The translations under genes were made by a program, and so were the position numbers. From contig JABDJY010000091.1 in assembly GCA_013003285.1 (NCBI GenBank), positions 1 to 5,468 on the forward strand: a DNA stretch of 5,468 nt. Direction: 5' to 3'. Every line of letters begins with the position of its first letter. Positions within the stretch are counted from its first letter, which is position 1. Positions 1 to 5,468 of this stretch are shown here, piece after piece. Under the pieces are notes generated by a model. That model saw nothing but the letters and a program-made list of their open reading frames with translations, had not been told where the DNA came from and did not search any database. This DNA comes from Alphaproteobacteria bacterium. GTDB taxonomy: Bacteria > Pseudomonadota > Alphaproteobacteria > UBA6615.

Positions 1-787
1 CGCCGACGATCAGGTCGGCGTCGCCGCCGCCGTCGATGGCGTCGTTGCCGGTGCCGCCATAAATCGTGTCAGCGCCGCCATAGCCGTTGACGACATCGTC
101 GCCCGCGCCGCCGAAGATCCGGTCGGCGTCACTGGTATCGCCGGTGATGGTGTCGCCATAGTCGGTGCCGACAGCGCCTTCGATGTCGATCAGCGTGTCT
201 GTGCCGAGGCCCGCGGCGGTGGCGTCGATGGTAGCGCTGTTGAGATCGATAACCAGGCCGGCCGAGCCGTCGGCGAACGAAGCCATATCGATATTGGCGC
301 CGCCATAGAGTGTATCGTCGCCAGCGCCGCCCTCCAGGACATCGTCGCCGGCGGCGCCGTCGATGATATCGTCGCCGTCATTGCCGTACAGTTTGTTGAC
401 GCCGCCATCGCCGGTGATGGTATCGCCGTAGACCGAGCCGAGCACGTTCTCGATGTTGAGCAGGCTATCGTTGCCGAGGCCGCCGCCCGAAGATGTGCCA
501 GCGGCGAGGTCGACGTCGACGCCGGTCTCGGTCGCATCGGCGAAGGAGGCGAGGTCGCGGCCGTCGCCACCGTCGAGCGTATCCTTGCCTGCGCCGCCCT
601 CCAGCGTGTCGTCGCCATAACCACCGAACAGTTCGTCTTTGCCTTCTCCGCCATAGAGTTGGTCGTCGCCACCCTCGCCGTAAATTGTGTCGTCGCTGTT
701 GCCGCCGAGCAGTGTGTCGTCGCCGCCGACCGCGCTATCATCGCCATTGTCGCCGTAGATCAAGTCGGACCGATTGCCGCCGTCGGC
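1..787 (-). CDS. RTX repeat protein, downstream in-frame portion (partial at left edge)
   Basis: The frame directly after the internal TAA is open for 262 codons to the window edge. It encodes a first array (for example GGNSDDTIY, GEGGDDQLY, GGEGKDELF, GGYGDDTLE), a longer module with ASFAD near 550-539 and YGDTITGD near 430-407, a second array (GNDGDDIID, GAAGDDVLE, GGAGDDTLY), a second copy of the long module (ASFAD near 283-269, YGDTITGD near 160-137), and a third array from 112 leftward. No good restart is seen: TTG at 763, GTG at 445 and ATG at 286 are the only in-frame candidates noted, and none has a clear ribosome binding site. As an independent gene it is therefore doubtful; as the body of the interrupted RTX gene it is convincing. 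The 3' end is outside the window. Confidence 0.6.
137..559 (-). repeat. Two copies of a long RTX-associated module, period 89-90 codons
   Basis: Two related segments follow each other in the RTX frame. Each has a D-[LM]-ASFAD motif (from 556 and 289, 267 bases apart), then a V-x-V/I-DL strand, a G-L-G-x-D-[ST]-L-x-x-IE stretch, and a YGDTITGD motif (from 430 and 160, 270 bases apart). A short array of four nonapeptides (385-287) separates them. Modules of this type, linking short RTX runs, are familiar in large RTX proteins, where the number of copies varies. Confidence 0.75.
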
Positions 788-862
788 TTAGTCGTTATCG
801 TCGCCACCATAAACCGTATCTTCGCCGCCGAAGCCGTAGATCGTATCATCACCGCCATTGCC
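554..862 (-). repeat. RTX nonapeptide array 1 (about 12 units of 27 bases)
   Basis: Read on the minus strand in the RTX frame, this stretch is a run of about twelve GGxGxDxUx-type nonapeptides, starting at codon 47 of the protein. One unit contains the TAA stop at its seventh position. Another, at 727-707, has seven residues (GGDDTLL) in place of nine. The units just after the stop (GGNRSDLIY, GDNGDDSAV) fit the consensus less well than those further on. Confidence 0.85.
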
Positions 863-1000
863 GTAAATGATCTCGTCTTTTTTACCGTCGTTGTTCTGAC
901 CTTTACGGTCGTCGCCACCAAGGCCATTAAATCCGACACCGATAAATTCGCCACCGTTTCCGCCGGTGATGGTAAATGGTCCTGAAGGTGGCTTAGGCAT
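788..1000 (-). CDS. N-terminal 70-residue fragment of the RTX repeat protein
   Basis: This is the part a ribosome would read from the natural start. ATG at 1000 is chosen because an AGGAG lies seven bases upstream, at 1008-1012. Residues 1-45 form a glycine-rich, polar leader without a signal peptide or membrane segment (it begins MPKPPSGPFTITGG and includes a lysine/aspartate/asparagine patch near residues 31-43). From residue 47 two canonical RTX units follow (GNGGDDTIY and GFGGEDTVY), then a third, GGDDND, is cut short by TAA. Too few units remain to build a stable calcium-loaded beta-roll, and the C-terminal secretion signal is lost, so the fragment alone is unlikely to function as an exported RTX protein. 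It would be annotated as a small hypothetical protein if the stop were taken at face value. Confidence 0.6.
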   Translation of the reverse strand: MPKPPSGPFTITGGNGGEFIGVGFNGLGGDDRKGQNNDGKKDEIIYGNGGDDTIYGFGGEDTVYGGDDND

Positions 1001-1007
1001 GAGAATT

Positions 1008-1012
1008 CTCCT
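1008..1012 (-). promoter_or_regulatory. Ribosome binding site of the RTX gene
   Basis: AGGAG on the minus strand, seven bases before the ATG at 1000. It is the best Shine-Dalgarno match in the window and fixes the start of the RTX gene. Confidence 0.8.
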
Positions 1013-1046
1013 GTTACAACAGCGGCGACAACGCTAGACGTGCAGC

Positions 1047-1073
1047 AAAAATGTCCCGCGCCGAAATGGCGCG
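1047..1073 (-). terminator. Terminator- or attenuator-like hairpin in the RTX leader
   Basis: On the minus strand a perfect six-base GC stem (CGCGCC/GGCGCG, 1073-1068 with 1062-1057) with a five-base loop is followed, after five bases, by five T residues (1051-1047). It lies about 45 bases before the RTX start codon. If it lies downstream of the RTX promoter it could act as an attenuator; if upstream, it could stop readthrough from the amidase. The stem is short and the T run is displaced, so the call is weak. Confidence 0.25.
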
Positions 1074-1135
1074 CGGCGGATTTAGGGATCTAATTGTCTG
1101 GCAAGCGCTCAACATGCGCATCGCCCCCCGTACTG

Positions 1136-1160
1136 AAAACACGGACGCTTTTACGCGTCC
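1136..1160 (-). terminator. Weak terminator candidate downstream of the amidase
   Basis: GGACGC and GCGTCC (1143-1148, 1155-1160) form a six-base stem with a six-base loop. Read on the minus strand it is followed after three bases by TTTT (1139-1136). It is about 240 bases beyond the amidase stop and before the RTX leader, a plausible place to separate the two transcripts. Stem and T run are both minimal. Confidence 0.3.
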
Positions 1161-1278
1161 ATCTTGATTGCGTTATCCGGCGACCATGAGGCGCCTATGG
1201 CGCGCAGCCTTTCACCGGGTAACGATTCGTTGGGGACGATAATGTGTGGAGACGCCCCGGAAGGCTATGATTATGTAT

Positions 1279-1319
1279 GGTTAACGCGGTATTAAAACGC
1301 GATATTATACCGTTAAGCC
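1279..1319. repeat. AT-rich direct repeat (13-base period) inside an imperfect inverted repeat
   Basis: AACGCGGTATTA (1283-1294) and AACGCGATATTA (1296-1307) match at 11 of 12 bases and are offset by 13. The same patch forms an imperfect stem: GG, TTAACG and GTAT on the left pair with ATAC, CGTTAA and CC on the right, with small bulges. The surrounding DNA is richer in GC. No T run follows on either strand, so it does not look like an ordinary terminator. Its role is unknown. Confidence 0.5.
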
Positions 1320-1397
1320 AAGTACTTTCGGAAAAGGGTCAAATTAAACGCATGGCGCGGCAGCAAAAGGCCCGGGCGATTACCCAGCCCCAGACGA

Positions 1398-2726
1398 TTA
1401 ATCCGCTTCCGGCATAGCCTCGGCGAGGCGGCTGGCTTGGCGGGCGAAGCCGCGGTCTTCGCCGGGTCGGCCCGCTAGCATCATACCGATCGGCATGTCG
1501 CCTTCGTCGGCGCCGGCCGGCAGGGACGCGACCGGACCGCCGAGCGCGGTCCAGGGCGCGATGAAGCGTGGGTCGCCGGTCCATTCCAACCCCTCCGGCG
1601 CGGTCTGCGGCGCGGCCGGTACCAGGACGGCGTCAGCGGGTCCGATATCTGCAAAAAATGCCGCACGCGCCCGATCCATTTCTGTTCGGTCGGCCAGATA
1701 GTCGTCCTGGCTACAGTCGCCGGCGCGCGCGATTGCCTCGCGTAGTTTGCCGCTGACCTCGTCCTCGGGATAGTTCAGCAGGCCGGCATGGACGCGCGCG
1801 AGCTCGAACTCGGCGGCGCGCATTTGCCGTTTGCTGAGGTCTTCCAGAGGTACCGGCGACGCCAAATGCACGACTTCATGGCCGGCAGCAGCCATCGCTG
1901 CGGCGGTGCTTTCGCGCGCCGCCAGAATCGCCGGTTCGGCTAGATCGAAAACCGGGTCTTGCAACACGATCACCCTTAAACCAGCGTCGTCGTCGATGAC
2001 CGGGGGGGCCAGATAAGCGGGGCGGACCGCTTCGAAGATTGCCACCGCGTCAGCCAGTGTTGCGCCATAGAACCCGACCGTGTCGAACATGGGTGCCAGG
2101 GGCGTTACGCCATAGGGCGTGCCGACCCCGGTGCTGGGCTTGAACCCGCCGATGCCGCAATAGGCCGCCGGGCGATTGATCGAGGCGATGGTCTGGGTGC
2201 CCAGCGCGCCGGGAACCGTACCCGAGGCGACCGCCGCCGCCGGACCGCTGCTGGAGCCGCCCGGCGTATGGTTGATATTGTGCGGGTTGCGCGCCGGTGA
2301 GGGGGAGAAATAGGCGAACTCCGTCGTATGGCATTTGCCGAGAATAATGGCGCCGGCAGCGCGCAGCGCGGCGACGATTTCGGCGTCGGCGGTCGCCGGC
2401 GGGGCGTTCCGGCGGGCGACGCTATTGCACCGGGTCGGCCAGCCGGTCACGTCGATGACGTCCTTAATGCCGATGGGGATGCCGTGCAGGGGGCCGCGGA
2501 AATTACCGTCCTGGGCTTCCGCACCCAGTTGCTCGGCCACCGCCAGGGCACCGTCGCCATCGACCGATATCCACGCTTCGACGGCGGGATCGATCTCGGC
2601 GATCCGGTCGAGATAGCCCTGCACCAACCGGGCCGGGGTGATCTCGCCGGAGCGTACTTGGGCGGCCAGCGCGGTAATACTGCCGGCTGACTGGGCGTAA
2701 TTTGTCGGTTTAGCGGGTTCTGCCAT
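1398..2726 (-). CDS. Amidase-signature family hydrolase
   Basis: A complete 442-residue member of the amidase signature family, serine hydrolases that cleave carboxamide C-N bonds to an acid and ammonia or an amine. The Lys/cis-Ser/Ser triad is visible: K88 in GIPIGIKDV, S158 in TPGGSSSGPAAA, and the nucleophile S182 in GTQTIASINRPAAYCG. The spacings (70 and 24 residues) match the family. The usual Gly-Gly before the nucleophile is Ile-Ala here. The C-terminus has the typical PWTALGGPVASLPAG and PIGMMLAGRPGEDR segments. Length is normal for stand-alone amidases and short for GatA; no gatB or gatC lies beside it, so a role in tRNA amidation is unlikely. There is no signal peptide, suggesting a cytoplasmic enzyme. 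ATG at 2726 is the only possible start, since an in-frame TAG lies five codons upstream; its ribosome site (AGG, seven bases before) is weak. Substrate unknown. It is divergent from the AsmA-family gene. Confidence 0.93.
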   Translation of the reverse strand: MAEPAKPTNYAQSAGSITALAAQVRSGEITPARLVQGYLDRIAEIDPAVEAWISVDGDGALAVAEQLGAEAQDGNFRGPLHGIPIGIKDVIDVTGWPTRCNSVARRNAPPATADAEIVAALRAAGAIILGKCHTTEFAYFSPSPARNPHNINHTPGGSSSGPAAAVASGTVPGALGTQTIASINRPAAYCGIGGFKPSTGVGTPYGVTPLAPMFDTVGFYGATLADAVAIFEAVRPAYLAPPVIDDDAGLRVIVLQDPVFDLAEPAILAARESTAAAMAAAGHEVVHLASPVPLEDLSKRQMRAAEFELARVHAGLLNYPEDEVSGKLREAIARAGDCSQDDYLADRTEMDRARAAFFADIGPADAVLVPAAPQTAPEGLEWTGDPRFIAPWTALGGPVASLPAGADEGDMPIGMMLAGRPGEDRGFARQASRLAEAMPEAD

Positions 2727-2788
2727 GGCTGTGCCTGTGACCTACTCATAAGTTTTCCGGGGTCGGCGCCCGGATTTCCGACACCAAA

Positions 2789-2815
2789 TTGACACAATGT
2801 GGCGCTAGAGAAAAT
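2789..2815 (+). promoter_or_regulatory. Weak sigma-70-like promoter candidate upstream of the AsmA-family gene
   Basis: TTGACA at 2789-2794 is a perfect -35 box. The best -10 partner, GAAAAT at 2810-2815, matches four of six bases at a short 15-base spacing. It points toward the AsmA-family gene, leaving a leader of about 115-120 bases. The poor spacing makes this tentative. I saw no better candidate in the 212-base divergent region, nor a clear promoter for the amidase. Confidence 0.22.
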
Positions 2816-2872
2816 GCGCGCCGACTGTCTGGTTGCGCGGTGGCCGTTGTGGCACTATTTCTTTGCAAGATT

Positions 2873-2886
2873 CGCCGCCGGCGGCG
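2873..2886. repeat. 14-base perfect palindrome in the divergent intergenic region
   Basis: CGCCGCCGGCGGCG is its own reverse complement. It lies 53 bases before the AsmA-family start codon and could be a regulator site or part of a leader hairpin. GC-only palindromes arise readily in GC-rich genomes, so function is uncertain. Confidence 0.4.
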
Positions 2887-2938
2887 CGATGATCAATCAC
2901 ATAATTTGGCAAAAGCCTGAAACGCGAAAGTTGGTCCG

Positions 2939-5008
2939 ATGAAAAAAGTCCTCATAGGCATTCTGGTTCTGGTCGTCCTCATTGTAGGCGCCGCGGTAAT
3001 TGCGCCGTTTTTCATTCCGCTGGAGACGATTAAAGAGCAAATAACCACCCGCGCCGAAGACGCGACGGGGCGTAAGCTCACCATTGCCGGGGATTTCGAT
3101 CTCTCGATCCTGCCCAAGGTCAGGGTCAAGGCTGGTGATGTCACATTTGCCAATGCGGCCGGCGCCAAACAGGCCAATATGCTGGAACTCGCTGAGCTGG
3201 AAGTGGGCTTGTCGCTGTTCCCGCTGATCAGCGGCCAGGTGGAAGTATCGTCCTTCGTGCTGGTCGATCCGGTGATCAATCTGGAAGTCGACGCGAACGG
3301 CAAGCCGAACTGGCAGTTCGAGGGAAAAGAATCGTCCGACGACGATGACGACAAAGCCGAATCAAGCAGCGACGATGACGGTGATGGCGCCGGTGGCGAC
3401 GGATTACGTGAGATTAGCCTGGGCGATGTCCGGCTGGTCAATGGCACGGTTCGGTTCTCCGACGCGCAGGCCGGCACTACCCAGGAAATTCAGGCGATCA
3501 ACGCCACGATAAACTTGCCGAGCCTCGATCAGGCCATGACCGCGGACGGATCATTGGACTGGAACGGCGAGACTATCGAACTGACCCTGAAGGTCGACCA
3601 GCCGCGCGCGCTGATGGAAGGTTCTTCGACCGGGGTCGAGACGGCGATTAAGGCGGCACCGGTCTCGCTCGACTATAAGGGCAGCGTCACCAACGCCAAG
3701 CCCGTCGCGGTTGCCGGCGATGTTTCGTTGAACGTTCCGTCGATCCGCGGTTTGGCGGCATGGGCCGGTAAGCCCCTCGAGACTGCCGGCGGCGGTTTGG
3801 AAGCTCTGTCGATCAAGGGCGCGCTGGACATGGCGGGCAAGAGCATCGCCTTCAAGGGCGCCGAGATCGCCATCGACAATATGAACGCGACCGGCGATTT
3901 TGAAATCAACACCAGCGGCAGCGTGCCGTCGATCGTCGCCTCCCTGGAACTCGATAAGCTGGACCTGAACACCTATCTGCCGCCCGAAAGCGAGAAGCCG
4001 GCGGTTGCTTCCGGTGGTAGCGGCGGTGCCGCACCTGCGTCCGGCGGCGGCGGATCGAAAGATTGGAGCGATGATCCGATCGATTTCTCCGCGCTGAAGT
4101 CGGTCGACGCTGATCTCACCTTTGTGACCGGTGGTATTTTGGTCAAGGAGATCAAAGTCGGCCGCACGGCGCTGAAGACCCTGCTCAAGGGTGGTAAGCT
4201 CGCCCTCGACCTCAATGAGATGGCGCTCTATGACGGGCAGGGCACCGGTCGTGTCACGGTGGATGCGGGCAACAATACGGTGACCCAAAAGCTCGATCTG
4301 AAGGGTGTACAGGCGGCGCCGCTGCTCACCGACGCTGCCGGCTTCGATCGGGTCGAGGGTACGGCCAATATCGTTGCCGATGTGACCACCCGTGGCGCGT
4401 CGCAGCGCCAATTAGTGTCGGCGCTCAACGGTAACGGCAGCATTCAGTTCTTGGATGGCGCCATCCGGGGGATCAACCTGGCGGCGATGTTGCGTAACGT
4501 CTCCTCGGCTTTTCTCGACTCGTCGGCCAAGGAGACCCAGAAGACCGATTTCGCTGAATTGGCCGGTACCTACACCATCACCAATGGCATCGTTAAGAAC
4601 GACGATTTGTTCCTGAAATCGCCGCTACTGCGCGTCGATGGCAAGGGCACGTCGGATATGCCGAAGCGCACGGTCGATTATCGGGTGACCCCGAAAGTGG
4701 TGGCCACCACGGAAGGCCAGGGCGGCGATGCCGCGGCGGCCGGATTGGCGGTGCCGGTGCAGATCACCGGGCCGTGGGATAATCTCGCATTCGCGCCTGA
4801 CCTAACCGGCGCGGTCGACGAGCTGATCAAGGATCCTTCGAAGGCGCTGGAAGGATTGAAAGGCGCGATCCCCGGTACCGATGGTGCGACCGGCGACAGC
4901 CCATTGGACGCTCTCAAGAATGCCATCCCGGGTACAGATAGCTCTGGTGATAGCTCAACGACTTCGGATAACCCGTTGGGTGGATTGAATAAGTTGTTCG
5001 GTCGGTAG
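2939..5008 (+). CDS. AsmA-family inner-membrane-anchored periplasmic protein
   Basis: A complete 689-residue protein of the AsmA family. Known members (AsmA, TamB, YhdP) sit in the inner membrane with a large periplasmic body and act in envelope lipid transport and outer-membrane assembly. MKK followed by a hydrophobic segment at residues 4-25 gives one N-terminal anchor. Residues 27-130 resemble the AsmA N-terminal domain, including the GRKLTIAGDFDLSILP stretch. An acidic Ser/Asp insert (131-155) interrupts the body. A Gly/Ser-rich linker (357-373) precedes the C-terminal AsmA_2-like domain (about 380-620), with the characteristic GNGSIQFLDGAIRGINLAAMLRNV-type segment near 498-521 and GPWDN near 611-615. 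The tail (636-689) has repeated L-x-x-L-K-x-A-IPGTD units. ATG at 2939 is the first start after an in-frame TGA six codons upstream; the ribosome site (GAAAG, eight bases before) is weak. It is divergent from the amidase and convergent with the ankyrin gene. Which AsmA paralogue it is cannot be told here. Confidence 0.92.
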   Translation: MKKVLIGILVLVVLIVGAAVIAPFFIPLETIKEQITTRAEDATGRKLTIAGDFDLSILPKVRVKAGDVTFANAAGAKQANMLELAELEVGLSLFPLISGQVEVSSFVLVDPVINLEVDANGKPNWQFEGKESSDDDDDKAESSSDDDGDGAGGDGLREISLGDVRLVNGTVRFSDAQAGTTQEIQAINATINLPSLDQAMTADGSLDWNGETIELTLKVDQPRALMEGSSTGVETAIKAAPVSLDYKGSVTNAKPVAVAGDVSLNVPSIRGLAAWAGKPLETAGGGLEALSIKGALDMAGKSIAFKGAEIAIDNMNATGDFEINTSGSVPSIVASLELDKLDLNTYLPPESEKPAVASGGSGGAAPASGGGGSKDWSDDPIDFSALKSVDADLTFVTGGILVKEIKVGRTALKTLLKGGKLALDLNEMALYDGQGTGRVTVDAGNNTVTQKLDLKGVQAAPLLTDAAGFDRVEGTANIVADVTTRGASQRQLVSALNGNGSIQFLDGAIRGINLAAMLRNVSSAFLDSSAKETQKTDFAELAGTYTITNGIVKNDDLFLKSPLLRVDGKGTSDMPKRTVDYRVTPKVVATTEGQGGDAAAAGLAVPVQITGPWDNLAFAPDLTGAVDELIKDPSKALEGLKGAIPGTDGATGDSPLDALKNAIPGTDSSGDSSTTSDNPLGGLNKLFGR
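4844..5005 (+). repeat. C-terminal repeat in the AsmA-family protein
   Basis: Residues 637-648 (LEGLKGAIPGTD) recur 19 residues later at 656-667 (LDALKNAIPGTD), and a third, degenerate copy (LGGLNKLFG, 680-688) closes the protein. The copies are joined by Gly/Ser/Thr/Asp-rich linkers. The two good copies differ at many silent positions in the DNA, so the duplication is not recent or has been kept at protein level. Confidence 0.7.
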
Positions 5009-5013
5009 GCTGG

Positions 5014-5460
5014 TTAATCGGCGGCGGTAAGTTTCCGCATCGCCTCAACCATATCGGTGAGGCCGAGGATCTCGGCCTCTTCGAGCGGGGTGGTGCAATC
5101 GTCGATGCGGGTGCGCGCGTTCGGGTCGGCGCCGTGCGCCAGCAGGAACTCGACAGCCTTGATATTGCCCTCGGCGACGGCCCAATGCAGCGGCGTGTAA
5201 TCGTTATGGCCGTGTTGCTGAATATCGGCGCCATGGGCCAGCAGCAGCTCTAGAATCTCGTACATATCCGCGCGGTCGGCGCAGGTTAGGGTGGCGATCA
5301 GCGAGGGGAACCCGGCATGATCGCCATAGTTCGGGTCTGCGCCCAATTCCAGTAAGGTGCGGATGAACGCCAGCGGGCTGTGGTAGATGGCATATTCCAG
5401 GACAATTTCGCCAACCGCTTGATGGCCGCGGCAGTTGGGAAAGTCGGGTGGGTTGCCCAT
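5014..5460 (-). CDS. Ankyrin-repeat protein (start possibly upstream of the window edge)
   Basis: A 148-residue protein made almost wholly of ankyrin repeats, helix-loop-helix units that bind other proteins. Repeat 1 spans about residues 21-47 (ending LLELGADPNYGD), repeat 2 about 50-84 (ELLLAHGADIQQ), repeat 3 about 86-117 (NDYTPLHWAVAEGNIKAVE then FLLAHGADPNART), and a final capping repeat about 120-147 (TTPLEEAEILGLTDMVEAM). No signal peptide, membrane segment or catalytic domain is visible, so it is probably a cytoplasmic adaptor; its partner is unknown. ATG at 5460 is the only start visible, but only eight bases of upstream sequence remain and the frame is still open there, so the true start may lie beyond the window; no ribosome site can be judged. 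Its stop is five bases from that of the convergent AsmA-family gene. Confidence 0.85.
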   Translation of the reverse strand: MGNPPDFPNCRGHQAVGEIVLEYAIYHSPLAFIRTLLELGADPNYGDHAGFPSLIATLTCADRADMYEILELLLAHGADIQQHGHNDYTPLHWAVAEGNIKAVEFLLAHGADPNARTRIDDCTTPLEEAEILGLTDMVEAMRKLTAAD

Positions 5461-5468
5461 GCCGGCTT

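Larger units (their letters stand above)
1..1000 (-). pseudogene. RTX calcium-binding repeat protein gene, 5' part, broken by an in-frame TAA; continues past the left edge
   Basis: The frame opening with ATG at 1000 encodes glycine/aspartate-rich nonapeptide repeats of the GGxGxDxUx type, which bind calcium in RTX (haemolysin-type) proteins; such proteins are usually exported by type I secretion using a C-terminal signal. A TAA at 788-790 ends the first 70 codons, but the identical frame then runs with no further stop from 787 to base 1 and carries the same repeats on both sides, so this is one ancestral gene. After the first repeat array there are two longer modules, each with a D-[LM]-ASFAD motif, a valine/aspartate-rich strand and YGDTITGD, followed by more nonapeptides. 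There is no N-terminal signal peptide, as expected for type I substrates. The C-terminus, any catalytic domain and the secretion signal lie outside the window. A sequencing error or a recoded stop are alternatives to a genuine nonsense mutation. RTX identity is near certain; inactivation is likely but unproven. Confidence 0.75.
1001..1397. other. Non-coding gap between the amidase and the RTX gene
   Basis: This stretch of nearly 400 bases holds no convincing gene on either strand. It contains the RTX ribosome binding site, several short dyads (GCGCC/GGCGC at 1191-1203, AACGA/TCGTT at 1221-1231), two terminator-like hairpins listed separately, and an AT-rich patch at 1279-1319 with direct and inverted repeats. 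Both flanking genes are on the minus strand, so it should hold the end of the amidase transcript and the promoter of the RTX gene. I could not identify a sigma-70 promoter with both boxes in good positions. Confidence 0.6.

Noticed and set aside
190..985. Long open frames on both strands across the RTX region, including an arginine-rich plus-strand frame (493-870) and a hydrophobic plus-strand frame (659-985)
   Set aside because: They are by-products of the repetitive GGC/GAC codons of the RTX frame read in other frames; their composition is biased and resembles no protein family, while the RTX frame explains the region.
1..1000. A CRISPR array, suggested by the regular repetitive DNA
   Set aside because: The period is 27 bases with no unique spacers and it translates cleanly to RTX nonapeptides.
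1242..1295. A 17-codon plus-strand frame (MCGDAPEGYDYVWLTRY) preceded by GGGGA
   Set aside because: Too short to support from sequence alone; no recognisable family and no plus-strand neighbour. It overlaps the repeat patch.
1398..2726. Calling the amidase GatA, the glutamyl/aspartyl-tRNA amidotransferase subunit
   Set aside because: Shorter than GatA, differs at the nucleophile motif, and no gatB or gatC is adjacent.
2447..2797. A minus-strand frame overlapping the amidase 5' end, with a start upstream of the amidase
   Set aside because: The amidase frame has intact catalytic motifs; this frame shows none and is a shadow.
3335..3358. DDDDDK in the acidic insert, like an enteropeptidase cleavage site
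   Set aside because: A chance feature of an Asp-rich stretch; no bacterial processing role can be inferred.
2893..3477. A 194-codon minus-strand frame overlapping the AsmA-family start
   Set aside because: Serine-rich shadow produced by reading the Asp-rich insert backwards; no domain and no ribosome site.
3551..4411. A 286-codon minus-strand frame inside the AsmA-family gene
   Set aside because: It lies opposite a clear AsmA-family coding frame, is rich in Arg/Gly/Asp as expected of an antisense shadow in GC-rich DNA, and shows no domain.

Overview
The window looks like chromosomal DNA of a high-GC Gram-negative bacterium, most likely an alphaproteobacterium. The basis is the GC-rich codon use, the mix of an AsmA-family envelope protein, an amidase-signature enzyme, an RTX calcium-binding repeat protein and a small ankyrin protein, and the style of the ankyrin protein. 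The lineage is inferred from composition and family content; no rRNA or other marker is present.

Layout: (1) 1-1000, minus strand: the 5' part of a repeat-in-toxin (RTX, GGxGxDxxx) protein gene. It starts at 1000 behind a strong ribosome binding site and runs off the left edge. After 70 codons it is broken by an in-frame TAA (788-790), yet the same frame then stays open for 262 codons of perfectly recognisable RTX repeats. (2) 1001-1397: a 397-base non-coding gap holding the RTX leader, two weak terminator-like hairpins, and an AT-rich patch with a 13-base-period direct repeat. (3) 1398-2726, minus: a complete amidase-signature hydrolase with an intact Lys-Ser-Ser triad. (4) 2727-2938: a short divergent intergenic region with a weak plus-strand promoter candidate and a 14-base palindrome. 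(5) 2939-5008, plus: a complete AsmA-family protein with an N-terminal membrane anchor, an acidic low-complexity insert, a Gly/Ser linker and a repeated C-terminal tail. (6) 5014-5460, minus: an ankyrin-repeat protein, convergent with the AsmA gene and separated from it by five bases.

The genes do not form one evident pathway. The amidase and AsmA genes are divergent, AsmA and ankyrin are convergent, and the RTX gene follows the amidase at a distance. No transposase, CRISPR array, phage gene, tRNA, rRNA or defence cassette was seen. I do not find a new multi-gene system here. The strongest anomaly is the stop codon inside the RTX gene; lesser ones are the altered residue beside the amidase nucleophile and the low-complexity additions to the AsmA protein.
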